Shown here in pieces: positions 1 to 8,525 of a stretch of DNA of 50,538 nt. The notes under the pieces were generated by a model. It saw only the letters and a list, made by a program, of their open reading frames with translations. It was not told the origin of the DNA and did not search any database. How positions within the stretch are numbered: the stretch's first letter is position 1; every line of letters begins with the position of its first letter. Made by a program: the position numbers and the translations under genes. Origin of the DNA: Alkalibacter saccharofermentans DSM 14828 (GTDB lineage Bacteria; Bacillota; Clostridia; Eubacteriales; Alkalibacteraceae); contig NZ_FQTU01000017.1 in assembly GCF_900128885.1 (NCBI RefSeq), positions 1 to 50,538 of the forward strand, given 5' to 3'.

Positions 1-94
1 AAGGTCCCCGGTAGACGACCGGGTTGATAGGCCAGAGGTGTAAGTGCAGAAATGCATTCAGCTGACTGGTACTAATAGACCGAGGACTTGACCA
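1..94 (+). rRNA. 23S rRNA, 3' end (partial)
   Basis: The first bases match the conserved 3' terminal region of bacterial 23S rRNA, including the GGTACTAATAG segment and the closing CGAGGACTTGACC. The gene starts outside the window. The 3' boundary is estimated from that conserved end. Confidence 0.95.
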
Positions 95-171
95 ATAGGT
101 TTAGAATGATTGAAACAATACTTTGCTTATGTAGTTTATGCAGTTTTCAAATCTCATTTGAGATTTAATTA

Positions 172-289
172 TTCCGCGGCAATGGCGGAGGGGCTACACC
201 TGTTCCCATACCGAACACAGTAGTTAAGTCCTCCTGCGCAGATGGTACTTGGATGGAGACGTCCTGGGAGAGTATGTCGCTGCGGGATA
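172..289 (+). rRNA. 5S rRNA
   Basis: About 117 nt with the conserved 5S core CCCATACCGAACACAG and a closing stem (CCGCGGCAA at the start, TGTCGCTGCGGG at the end). It follows the 23S end by about 78 nt, the usual 23S-5S order. No tRNA lies between them. Confidence 0.95.
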
Positions 290-301
290 ATTCTTTAAAA
301 G

Positions 302-357
302 AAAAGGGATAGATCTTAAACCTGTTAATAGGTAATAGATCTATCCCTTTTGTCTTT
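302..357 (+). terminator. rRNA operon terminator
   Basis: A perfect 15-bp stem (AAAAGGGATAGATCT at 302-316 pairing with 337-351) is followed by a T-rich tract. It lies just after the 5S gene and ends the rRNA operon. Confidence 0.9.
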
Positions 358-439
358 GACTAAAACTGAGAAGCTGTATGAGCTTATGTTACCAAAGAAG
401 ATTTTTTAATTTTCTTATTTCCAACTAGCCAGTGAAACA

Positions 440-448
440 TGTTATAAT
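440..448 (+). promoter_or_regulatory. extended -10 promoter of niaR operon
   Basis: TGTTATAAT is a consensus TATAAT (443-448) with an upstream TG. The -35 region is poor (TCCAAC). It lies about 80 bases before the NiaR start, leaving a leader without an obvious riboswitch. Confidence 0.55.
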
Positions 449-527
449 AGTGTGATAGGAAGTTGTGTGTGCTATGGAAAAGGTTAAGAAAAGACCTTCT
501 CATGAATAAAGGCAAAAGGTGGCTTGG

Positions 528-1043
528 ATGAATAGCGTAATGAGAAAAGATAATATATTAAAACTATTAAAAGAAAGTGAAACTCCGATTTCAGGAGCGG
601 ATCTTGCAGAAAAACTTGGCGTAAGCCGGCAAATAATAGTACAGGATATAGCACTTATAAGAGCTGAAGGAAGCCAGATAATAGCCACATCAAAGGGATA
701 CATGTATCCTAAATATTTAAAAAATGCAATACACAAGACAATTGCTGTCAAACATAGTTCAGAAATGATGGGAGAAGAACTCTATATAATAGTAGATTAT
801 GGTGGTAAAGTCCTTGATATAACCGTTGAACATCCAGTTTACGGTGAAATCAAGGCTAATTTGATGCTCTCTACAAAAGAGGACATAGACACATTTGTAG
901 AAGAGTTTGCAAAATCAAAGGCAGAGCCTTTGTCTGTGGTTACAAATGGAGTTCACCTCCATACCATAGAAGTTCCAAGCAATAAAATTTACGAGCTTAT
1001 TAAACTGGCATTAAAGGAAAAAGGATTCTTGCTTGAAGACTGA
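528..1043 (+). CDS. niaR: NiaR-type transcriptional repressor (HTH + 3H domain)
   Basis: About 171 residues. Residues 5-60 form a winged helix-turn-helix of the BirA/HTH_11 type (ISGADLAEKLGVSRQIIVQDI). The rest is a 3H domain, named for three conserved histidine positions, seen here in KHSSEMMG, VEHPVYGEI and GVHLHTIE. Family members such as B. subtilis YrxA/NiaR bind niacin and repress NAD precursor synthesis or uptake. No NAD gene is in this window, so its targets lie elsewhere. ATG 528 is preferred because AGGTGG stands 5 nt upstream; GTG 519 and ATG 540 are alternatives. It overlaps the next gene, so the two are probably cotranscribed. Confidence 0.85.
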   Translation: MNSVMRKDNILKLLKESETPISGADLAEKLGVSRQIIVQDIALIRAEGSQIIATSKGYMYPKYLKNAIHKTIAVKHSSEMMGEELYIIVDYGGKVLDITVEHPVYGEIKANLMLSTKEDIDTFVEEFAKSKAEPLSVVTNGVHLHTIEVPSNKIYELIKLALKEKGFLLED

Positions 1044-3810
1044 GAAGGGAATGATAAGTATCAACAAAAGCAATAAGGTATTATCAATCGTAATAATAGC
1101 ATTAGGCATCATAGGAGCTCTTTTTGCGCTCTCATCAAGGTTTTATATTGACTATCTGTGGTTTACTGAAACAGGTTATACACAGGTGTTTTTCAAGGAA
1201 ATTGTCACAAAAGCACAGCTTTCAGTACCTATGTTTGCGATATTAATAGTCATACTTTATTTTTATTTTGAGTTTCTAAAAAAAGTTGCCTCAAAAGGCA
1301 AAATTATCCCAATAACTAAAAAGAGACTAGACTTTATTCCACTGGGGGTTTCAGGGGCTCTAGCTTTTGTAATAACGTCACTAGCTACAAATGCATTATG
1401 GTATAAGCTTCTTGAGTTCATAAATTCTGAGCCCTTTAATGTGGATGATCCCATATTTGGAAAAGATGTTTCTTTTTATGTATTCAAGCTTCCATTTATG
1501 GAAAGTCTTCACGCGGTTTTATCCAGTGTTTTGTTTTTAGTCTTCATATCAACTATAATTTTTACAGCTGGTTATTATCTGTCGAAAAGCACGTCTCAGA
1601 TTGACGTTGGAGAAGTGAACAAGCCTGATATCAAGGATTTTTTCATTCAGTTGGGTATGATTATGACAAAACAAATAGGCGTGTTCGTTGGGTTGTTTTT
1701 TCTATTGGCTGCATTTGGATACTACTTAAACTCCATAGGGCTATTGTTTTCTCCGTCAGCAATTTCCTTTGGAGCAGGGTACACCGATTCAGTGGTCAGA
1801 TTGAGATTGTACCAAATCCTGATGTACATGTCCATAATCGGAGCAGTAGTCTCATTTGCATCAGGGTTTAAAAGAAAGCTAAAACCCCTTCTAATCGCAC
1901 CTGTGTTGATATTTGCAGTATCTTTTTTAGGAGGTATCGTTGGGCTTGTTGTAGAAAATTATATCGTAGTTCCAAACCAGTTCGGAAGAGAAGAGCCATA
2001 CTTAAAAAGGCATATTGAATACACGAGGAAAGCTTATGATATAGATAATGTCAAAGTTCAGGAATTTTCAGCGAAGCAGGAAATTACTATAGAAGATATC
2101 GAAGAAAATGAATTAACTATTAAAAATATACCTATAAACGACTATAGGCCTACCCTTGACATGTACAATTCAATTCAGGGATTCAGGATATACTATGAAT
2201 TTAACGATGTGGATATTGACAGATATATCATAAATGACGAATATACGCAGGTCTTTATATCTGCCAGAGAGATGAACAACGACAAACTAGAAGAAAATGC
2301 AAAGACCTGGATAAATCAGCACCTAAAATATACTCATGGATTTGGTGTGGCCATTTCACCTGTGAATAGGGTTAACGAGGTAGGACAGCCGGACCTGGCC
2401 GTCAAGGACATACCACCCCAGTCGAGCGCCCCGGAAATTCAAGTTGAAGAACCCAGGATATATTTTGGAGAAAGCACCAATACTTATGCGATAACCAATG
2501 CTAAAACAGCGGAATTTGATTACCCTGAAGGAAGCGACAATAAAGAGAACTTCTATGAGGGAACAGCGGGGATAAATTTGAGTTTTATCAATCGGTTGGC
2601 ATTTGCAGTACAGGAAAGGGATTTAAAAATACTCCTGTCATCAGAAATTACATCACAAAGCAAAATGTTGATAAGAAGAAACATAGTTGAAAGAATAAGT
2701 GAGATAGCTCCATTTTTAAGCTACGATGAAGATCCGTACATAGTAGTGTCTGAAGGCAGGCTATATTGGATTATGGATGCCTTTACTGTCAGCAATAGAT
2801 ATCCCTACGCGCAGCCATTTGATAGTAATAACACCTTCAATTATATCAGGAATTCGGTTAAAGTCGTGGTCGATGCATATAACGGAGATGTGGTTTTCTA
2901 TCAGGTTGAAGATAACGATCCTATTGCTAATGTTTATAAGAATATCTACCCGGGTATATTCAGGCCGATAGATGAGATGCCACAGGATCTTCGAAGTCAT
3001 GTAAGGTACTCACAGGATATGTTTGATATTCAGGCAGATATCTATAGGACGTATCATATGCAAAACACTAGAGTTTTCTACAACAAAGAAGACCAGTGGG
3101 AACTTCCAAGACAGATATACGGATCTGAGAAGGAAGTAGAAAACATTGAGAGCACATATTTAATAATGAAGCTTCCTGAAAGGGAAGAAGAATTTACACT
3201 CATGGTTCCATTTACAGCAAGACAAAAGGACAATATGGTTGCTTGGATGGCCGCTATGAACGACGGCGATAGCTATGGAGAAATAATGGTTTATACCTTC
3301 CCAAAACAAAGCCTTGTCTACGGGCCTATGCAAATTGAACAAAGAATTGACCAAGACACGATAATTTCACCCCAACTTACCCTCCTGGGGCAACAGGGGT
3401 CACAGGTTATTCGGGGGAATATGATGGCAATTCCGGTGGAAGAGGCCATCCTGTATGTTGAACCTGTTTATATCAGAGCTAGAGAAAGTGAACGAAGTCT
3501 TCCGGAGGTCAAAAAGATAATCGTTTCTTACAATAATAGGATCATAATGGCTGATAGCCTTCAAGAAGGACTAACTCAGATTTTCGGGGAGTCCGCAGAT
3601 GAGAATGACGATGAGGATGAAATTCCGGGCACCATCATACCGGGAGATCTGAACAGCCTCATAATAGAGGCGAATAACTTGTTTGAAAGGGCTCAGCAGG
3701 CTCAAAAGGAAGGCAATTGGGCTGAGTACGGAGCACTCATCAATCAACTGGAAGACGTGCTAAATCAGCTTAATATCATACAGGAATCAATCAGACAGCC
3801 TCAGGAGTGA
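1033..3810 (+). CDS. UPF0182 family large membrane protein
   Basis: 925 residues, the normal length for UPF0182. The first 310 residues hold about seven hydrophobic segments (near 17-38, 63-82, 105-124, 163-184, 216-240, 259-279 and 287-308). A large soluble, presumably extracytoplasmic domain follows, with an acidic stretch near 855-865 (ADENDDEDE). The family motif RFYIDYLWFTETGY is present near residue 37. Function is unknown in the family. TTG 1033 has AAGG 8 nt upstream and overlaps niaR by 11 nt; ATG 1051 has its Shine-Dalgarno-like bases directly abutting and looks worse. Confidence 0.85.
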   Translation: MKTEKGMISINKSNKVLSIVIIALGIIGALFALSSRFYIDYLWFTETGYTQVFFKEIVTKAQLSVPMFAILIVILYFYFEFLKKVASKGKIIPITKKRLDFIPLGVSGALAFVITSLATNALWYKLLEFINSEPFNVDDPIFGKDVSFYVFKLPFMESLHAVLSSVLFLVFISTIIFTAGYYLSKSTSQIDVGEVNKPDIKDFFIQLGMIMTKQIGVFVGLFFLLAAFGYYLNSIGLLFSPSAISFGAGYTDSVVRLRLYQILMYMSIIGAVVSFASGFKRKLKPLLIAPVLIFAVSFLGGIVGLVVENYIVVPNQFGREEPYLKRHIEYTRKAYDIDNVKVQEFSAKQEITIEDIEENELTIKNIPINDYRPTLDMYNSIQGFRIYYEFNDVDIDRYIINDEYTQVFISAREMNNDKLEENAKTWINQHLKYTHGFGVAISPVNRVNEVGQPDLAVKDIPPQSSAPEIQVEEPRIYFGESTNTYAITNAKTAEFDYPEGSDNKENFYEGTAGINLSFINRLAFAVQERDLKILLSSEITSQSKMLIRRNIVERISEIAPFLSYDEDPYIVVSEGRLYWIMDAFTVSNRYPYAQPFDSNNTFNYIRNSVKVVVDAYNGDVVFYQVEDNDPIANVYKNIYPGIFRPIDEMPQDLRSHVRYSQDMFDIQADIYRTYHMQNTRVFYNKEDQWELPRQIYGSEKEVENIESTYLIMKLPEREEEFTLMVPFTARQKDNMVAWMAAMNDGDSYGEIMVYTFPKQSLVYGPMQIEQRIDQDTIISPQLTLLGQQGSQVIRGNMMAIPVEEAILYVEPVYIRARESERSLPEVKKIIVSYNNRIIMADSLQEGLTQIFGESADENDDEDEIPGTIIPGDLNSLIIEANNLFERAQQAQKEGNWAEYGALINQLEDVLNQLNIIQESIRQPQE

Positions 3811-3849
3811 TAGTGACATAACTAAAATTACTATTGAAGGGAGAACTCT

Positions 3850-5121
3850 ATGTTAGATATAAAAAGAATCAGGGACCATAAGGAAGAAGTAAACGAACTT
3901 CTAAAAAGAAAAGGTGATTATGATATCACAGAGCTCTTGAAGCTTGACGACAAGAGAAGAAAGATAATAACAGAGGTAGAGGAGAAAAAAGCGGAACAAA
4001 ACCGGGTTTCAAAGCTGATACCTCAGTATAAAAAGGAAAAAAAGAACGTAACAGAGATCTTAACTGAAATGAAGCATCTTTCAGAAGAGATAAAATTGAT
4101 GGACGAGAAACTTAAAGGCTTGGAAGAAATGATAAAAAGAACTCTATTGGAGCTTCCAAACCTGCCAAACCCGGATGTTAAAATCGGCAAGGATGACAGT
4201 GAAAATGAAGAGATAAAAAAATGGGGAACTCCTAGGGAATTTAAGTTTGAGGCAAAACCTCATTGGGATATCGGCACGGAGCTTAAGCTTTTAGACTTTG
4301 AAAGAGCTGCAAAAATAACCGGTGCAAGGTTCAGCATGTTCACAGGAGTTGGTGCCAGGCTGGAAAGAGCAATAATAAATTTCATGCTTTCAGTGCATAC
4401 TGAAGACGGAGAATACACGGAAGTGTCGACGCCGTTTATGGTCAACCGAGACTCTATGACCGGTACAGGTCAGCTTCCAAAGTTCGAAGATGACGCGTTC
4501 AGAGTCATCGAAGACAGAGATCTGTTTTTGATTCCTACAGCAGAAGTTCCGGTAACAAATCTTCACAGGGATGAAATACTTGAAGAATCCCAGCTTCCAA
4601 TCTATTACACAGCATATTCACCATGCTTCAGAAAAGAAGCAGGTTCAGCAGGCAGAGACACGAGAGGGCTTATTAGAAATCATCAGTTTGATAAGGTAGA
4701 GGTAGTCAAGTTTTCCCATCCAGATACTTCCTATGAAGAACATGAAAAGCTGACGTCCGACGCTGAAAGCATTCTACAGCTGCTAAAACTTCCTTACAGG
4801 GTAGTGGAACTATGTACTGGAGATATGACCTTTTCATCTGCTAAGACCTATGATATCGAGGTATGGATGCCTAGCTACGGCAGATATGTGGAAATAAGCT
4901 CATGCTCAAATTTTGAAGATTACCAGGCACGAAGGGCTAACATAAGGTTTAGAGATGCCCAAACTGGGAAAACTCGTTTTGTGCATACTTTAAACGGCTC
5001 AGGATTGGCTGTGGGGAGAACCTTTGCGGCAATACTTGAAAACTACCAAAATGAAGACGGGAGCGTTACCATTCCGGAAGCACTAACAGGCTTCATGGGT
5101 GGCATGGAAGTTATAAAATAG
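3850..5121 (+). CDS. serS: serine--tRNA ligase
   Basis: 423 residues, full length for bacterial SerRS. Residues 1-110 form the N-terminal tRNA-binding coiled-coil arm. The class II catalytic core follows: motif 2 around CFRKEAGSAGRDTRGLIR and motif 3 around GSGLAVGRTFAAILE. It charges tRNA-Ser in the cytoplasm. Two tRNA-Ser genes follow within 250 bases, so enzyme and substrates are physically linked. The upstream gap is only 39 nt with no T-box, so it is probably expressed with the UPF0182 gene. Confidence 0.98.
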   Translation: MLDIKRIRDHKEEVNELLKRKGDYDITELLKLDDKRRKIITEVEEKKAEQNRVSKLIPQYKKEKKNVTEILTEMKHLSEEIKLMDEKLKGLEEMIKRTLLELPNLPNPDVKIGKDDSENEEIKKWGTPREFKFEAKPHWDIGTELKLLDFERAAKITGARFSMFTGVGARLERAIINFMLSVHTEDGEYTEVSTPFMVNRDSMTGTGQLPKFEDDAFRVIEDRDLFLIPTAEVPVTNLHRDEILEESQLPIYYTAYSPCFRKEAGSAGRDTRGLIRNHQFDKVEVVKFSHPDTSYEEHEKLTSDAESILQLLKLPYRVVELCTGDMTFSSAKTYDIEVWMPSYGRYVEISSCSNFEDYQARRANIRFRDAQTGKTRFVHTLNGSGLAVGRTFAAILENYQNEDGSVTIPEALTGFMGGMEVIK

Positions 5122-5129
5122 TAAAATCT

Positions 5130-5161
5130 GGTCCCGCTTGAAAGAAATTTTATGCGGGACC
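5130..5161 (+). terminator. hairpin after serS
   Basis: An 8-bp GC-rich stem (GGTCCCGC at 5130-5137, GCGGGACC at 5154-5161) lies just after the serS stop. It has no T-run after it, so it is a weak or processing-type terminator at best. Confidence 0.4.
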
Positions 5162-5192
5162 AATAATAAGCAAGGATTTTTTAAAATCCTAG

Positions 5193-5221
5193 TTGACAAC
5201 AGTTCGCTACGTTGGTATAAT
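5193..5221 (+). promoter_or_regulatory. tRNA-Ser promoter
   Basis: Consensus TTGACA (5193-5198), 17-bp spacer and TATAAT (5216-5221) with an extended TGG. The first tRNA base is 17 nt further on, as expected for a stable RNA promoter. Confidence 0.9.
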
Positions 5222-5237
5222 AACAATTGTCTCATTC

Positions 5238-5326
5238 CGAGAGGTACCGAAGTGGTCATAACGGGGCGGTCTTGAAAACCGTTAGGGTGAAAGCCCACGT
5301 GGGTTCGAATCCCACCCTCTCGGCCA
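5238..5326 (+). tRNA. tRNA-Ser(TGA)
   Basis: 89 nt with encoded CCA. The acceptor stem CGAGAGG pairs with CCTCTCG and is followed by G73. The anticodon loop reads CTTGAAA (TGA) and the long variable arm is typical of serine tRNAs. The T-loop is GGTTCGAATCC. Confidence 0.97.
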
Positions 5327-5359
5327 TTTTTTTATTTTTAAACAAAAAGCTATAGCTAT

Positions 5360-5450
5360 GGAGAAGTACTCAAGTGGCTAAAGAGGTGCCCCTGCTAAGG
5401 GTATAGGCCGGGTAACCGGTGCGAGGGTTCAAATCCCTCCTTCTCCGCCA
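5360..5450 (+). tRNA. tRNA-Ser(GCT)
   Basis: 91 nt with encoded CCA. The acceptor stem GGAGAAG pairs with CTTCTCC, the anticodon is GCT, and there is a long variable arm. Its last 18 bases plus one are repeated at 5632-5650, which marks it as the attachment site of a former integrative element. Confidence 0.97.
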
Positions 5451-5462
5451 TACAAAACAAAA

Positions 5463-5491
5463 AAACCTGCGTTCAGCGGGTTTGTTTTTTT
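5463..5491 (+). terminator. terminator of the tRNA-Ser pair
   Basis: Stem AAACCTGC/GCGGGTTT with a GTTCA loop, followed by GTTTTTTT. It lies 12 nt after the tRNA-Ser(GCT) CCA. Confidence 0.8.
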
Positions 5492-5631
5492 GTGCAGAGA
5501 ATCAAGGGATTTGAACCCCAAGGGGGCGAGCAGCTAAAATCAAGGTGGTAAATCCACGTTGATAGCTGCGAACTCCGAGATATTTGTTAAAATATCGAAG
5601 GAAGCATGATGAATGCGAAGCGTTCAGAGGC

Positions 5632-5650
5632 ATCCCTCCTTCTCCGCCAT
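5632..5650 (+). repeat. tRNA-Ser(GCT) 3'-end duplicate (att-like scar)
   Basis: A 19-nt direct copy of 5433-5451 (T-arm 3' side, acceptor 3' strand, CCA and one more base). It lies inside the 3' end of the recombinase remnant. This is the standard footprint of integration into a tRNA 3' end followed by loss of the element body. Confidence 0.7.
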
Positions 5651-5876
5651 TAGAATCCCAAAAATCAGCATCAAAACCATTTGGGTTTATGATTAGCCTG
5701 ATTTTTTCTGCATCATACACGTAGACCTTCGCAACGATCTGCTGTATGATTTTTTTCTGACCATTTTTAGATAAGTTGCTAAGATCGGCTTTTGAACTAA
5801 ATTCTTCAATCAACTGATCAAGGGTCTTTTGTCTTGGATCAGGGATGCTGTTTAACTCAATCAGCTTAAATTCCAA
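5640..5876 (-). pseudogene. C-terminal remnant of a site-specific recombinase
   Basis: A minus-strand frame of about 75 meaningful residues (KLIELNSIPDPRQKT ... KIIQQIVAKVYVYDAEKIRL) resembles the end of phage/ICE recombinases, most like large serine recombinases with their closing beta-strand VYVYD..KIRLI. The whole N-terminal catalytic part is absent and no good start is present (TTG 5876 is the first usable codon). The frame runs on through the tRNA-Ser 3' duplicate into non-homologous sequence. I read it as a relic of the element once integrated at tRNA-Ser(GCT). The family assignment is tentative. Confidence 0.5.
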
Positions 5877-5908
5877 AATGAGAATGGATAAAATCTAAAG
5901 AGTAATTT

Positions 5909-6712
5909 CTAGTCTTTTAATTTCCTACCACAATTAGGACAAAAGTTATACTTTGCATAATTTTCAGAGCATTTATTATTACTTTGGATTTCTTCCAAAA
6001 ATCCTGAACTTACTATGCCGGTAGGTAAAGCCACTAAGCCGATGCCTAATACTGCAATAAGCCCACTAACCAATTTACCTGCTACTGTAATAGGATAAAC
6101 ATCACCGTAGCCTACTGTTGTCAAGGTTGCAATGCCCCACCAGAATGAAGCGATGATGTTTGGGAATTGTTCAGGTTGGACTGGGTTTTCTAAATAATAC
6201 ATCAGCGATGATGCTGCAACAAGCAATATGGTCATAACGAACAAAGTTACAATTAAATCCTCTTTTTTATTTTTAAGTACGCGGCCAAGAAGTTGGAGGG
6301 ACTTTGTATATCTAGATAGTTTGAAGATTCTAAATATACGCACTAAACGCAGTATCCTTAAAAACCTTAAATCCAGCACAATCATTAATGGCAGATAAAA
6401 AGGTAGAATTGCAAGTAAGTCAATCATGGCCATAAAAGAAAATATATATTTTAATAAACCTCTTGATAAACTAAGACCAGGATATTTGCATTTAACGGTT
6501 GCCATGCGCATTAAATATTCAATTGAAAATATTATTACTGAAATCATCTCGAACCATTGGAACAACCTGCCATGATTTTGATATAGGCTCTCAAAGGATT
6601 CAAGTATAACGGCTAATACATTTAAAATTATTAATGTAACAATAAAGGTGCTAAATATTCGGCTTGCTTTTAGTTCGTTTGCATCAATTAATCGATAAAA
6701 TATTTCAAGCAT
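5909..6712 (-). CDS. voltage-gated potassium channel (6-TM ion transporter)
   Basis: 267 residues. Six membrane segments: S1 near 20-40, S4 with spaced arginines (LDLRFLRILRLVRIFRIFKL), and a pore helix with the K+ selectivity filter TLTTVGYGDVYP near residue 196. The C-terminus ends in a short zinc-ribbon-like tail (FCPNCGRKLKD, with another Cys 15 residues earlier). It overlaps the end of the upstream HD-GYP gene by 8 nt (ATGCTTGA), so translation is probably coupled. It likely sets or responds to membrane potential; the link with c-di-GMP turnover is inference from gene order. Confidence 0.88.
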   Translation of the reverse strand: MLEIFYRLIDANELKASRIFSTFIVTLIILNVLAVILESFESLYQNHGRLFQWFEMISVIIFSIEYLMRMATVKCKYPGLSLSRGLLKYIFSFMAMIDLLAILPFYLPLMIVLDLRFLRILRLVRIFRIFKLSRYTKSLQLLGRVLKNKKEDLIVTLFVMTILLVAASSLMYYLENPVQPEQFPNIIASFWWGIATLTTVGYGDVYPITVAGKLVSGLIAVLGIGLVALPTGIVSSGFLEEIQSNNKCSENYAKYNFCPNCGRKLKD

Positions 6713-8249
6713 AGTTATCTTCCTGAAACGCAGAGATATGTTTCTTTACAGTGTGTTGATCTACATTTGCATGATGATAAACATTCGCATTAATTGCGTA
6801 TTTCTCGGAGCTTCTAACTAAATCTATAAATCTATTTGCCAATTCAGGATCGAACTGTTTACCTAAATTGTTTTCAATCTCCTTTATAACGGCTGAAAGC
6901 TCCATACCTTTTCGATAAGGCCTATTTGACATCATGGCATCAAATGCATCTGCAAGAGAGAGCATCCTTGAATAATAAGGGATGTCATCGCCGGTTAACC
7001 CATCAGGGTATCCTTTACCATCAAAATGTTCATGATGCGCTCTTATGATCAGAGCGTACTCGCAAAAATCAGGTAGGCTCTTAAGTATGTTATATCCAAG
7101 TGCAGTATGTTTTTTGATTATTTCAAACTCTTCATATGTCAGTTTGGTTGTCTTGTTTAATAATTCAGCCGGTAGGTCTATTTTACCTATATCATGCAGC
7201 AGAGATATTATCTTAAGTCTATCAACCTCAAAGATATCAAGTCCCAACGCTTCTCCAAATTCAGTCATAAGATTCATCACCCTTGTAGAATGACCATAGG
7301 TGTAATGATCCTTTGAATCAATAATACTAAGGACCATTTTTATTGCCAGCTCTTTTTCGAGACTGGTGCCGGTAATATTTCCTATGTTGTCAAACAGATT
7401 TTTATAAATATTCGTGCTCGCATTTTCGTAAAGTTTATTTCCAGATACTATTTTTTCTGCTTGAGAATACAGCAGATTAAAGGAATCCACCGTATGGGGA
7501 TAATGTGCGACACCTGATGATACTTGCAGGTGATCTATCTGAATTCTGTTTTTATGGTCATAAAAGTAGAATTCGTCTATCTTTTTATGTATTTTCTTTT
7601 CAAGTCGAATGATATCATCAAAAGCAACTTTAGGAACCATGATGGCAAACTTGCTTCCAGATGCTCTGCAAAAGATGCTTTCCTTTGAGAGGATTTTATT
7701 TATTGAATCAGCAATGCGTTTTAAAACAGCGTCCCCGGCTTGATAACCGTATGTTTTATTTATTTCACCAATCGGGAAAATATCAAAAACCAAAATTCCT
7801 ATAGGGGATTTGCCGGATGCCGCAGATAGCTCATGCAAGTATTTAAACATATATTTATTATTGTGCAACCCAGTGGTCATATCTATAAAAGCCAATGTTT
7901 CCATGTCTAAACGTTTCTGGTTTAAATTTTCTACTAGAATGCCAACAATGATTGAGGCTATGATGATGCTTATTTGTGTAAACATAAGGCCAAAATACAT
8001 TATATGAGGATCTTCAAGGATTCTAAAAAAAGAAGCAGCTACGCCTGCCAAGTTGAAAAGTATCGATATAAACATCCCTCTGTAACCATCGACCAAGGGT
8101 AAGCAAAGAGTTAGGACTAATAATGCCGAACCCTTTAAAACGGTAATAATATCATATACAGGTCGATTTGATATTGAATAGATCAATAAAAAAATGCTAA
8201 TGACAATTAAAATAGTATTCTTTTCATAAGGTTTTTTTAGATGTATCAT
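6705..8249 (-). CDS. membrane protein with degenerate GGDEF and HD-GYP domains
   Basis: 514 residues from ATG 8249 (GAGGAATAAA in front). About five N-terminal membrane segments (residues 15-115) precede a GGDEF-like domain at about 130-290. Its signature reads SGSKF instead of GGDEF, so cyclase activity is unlikely and it may only bind GTP. An HD-GYP domain follows at about 310-470, with HDIGK, HHEHFDGKGYP and SLADAFDAMMS intact. HD-GYP proteins hydrolyse c-di-GMP to GMP. It is cotranscribed with the K+ channel. A c-di-GMP riboswitch 15 kb away gives a possible local output. Confidence 0.88.
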   Translation of the reverse strand: MIHLKKPYEKNTILIVISIFLLIYSISNRPVYDIITVLKGSALLVLTLCLPLVDGYRGMFISILFNLAGVAASFFRILEDPHIMYFGLMFTQISIIIASIIVGILVENLNQKRLDMETLAFIDMTTGLHNNKYMFKYLHELSAASGKSPIGILVFDIFPIGEINKTYGYQAGDAVLKRIADSINKILSKESIFCRASGSKFAIMVPKVAFDDIIRLEKKIHKKIDEFYFYDHKNRIQIDHLQVSSGVAHYPHTVDSFNLLYSQAEKIVSGNKLYENASTNIYKNLFDNIGNITGTSLEKELAIKMVLSIIDSKDHYTYGHSTRVMNLMTEFGEALGLDIFEVDRLKIISLLHDIGKIDLPAELLNKTTKLTYEEFEIIKKHTALGYNILKSLPDFCEYALIIRAHHEHFDGKGYPDGLTGDDIPYYSRMLSLADAFDAMMSNRPYRKGMELSAVIKEIENNLGKQFDPELANRFIDLVRSSEKYAINANVYHHANVDQHTVKKHISAFQEDNYA

Positions 8250-8525
8250 TTTATTCCTCAAATCTAATAATTTATTAGTTATTATGTTAAATGGCTATGG
8301 CTTTGAAAACCACTTCTTTTGGAAGCGATACAAACTTTATAGATTAACATATAAAGGCAAAAAACAGTTGATATAATCCTAAGCATAAGTTTATAGAAAA
8401 AGTGAAAGTTACAAAACATGTGAGCTTTGGTGTTGATATATGAATTATAAACAATTTAAAATGCTATGTCCATTAATCATACTATAAATATGGCAGGGAT
8501 AGTCGTGGGATCTAATAATGCGTTG

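Noticed and set aside
3811..3849. Serine T-box before serS
   Set aside because: The gap is only 39 nt and lacks any T-box motif.
5495..5525. A minus-strand tRNA (T-arm-like sequence)
   Set aside because: Only a T-arm-like 14-mer is seen. No cloverleaf can be built around it.
8262..8525. A riboswitch in the gap between the two HD-GYP genes
   Set aside because: No GEMM-type core or other known aptamer signature is visible on either strand; the gap is A/T-rich.
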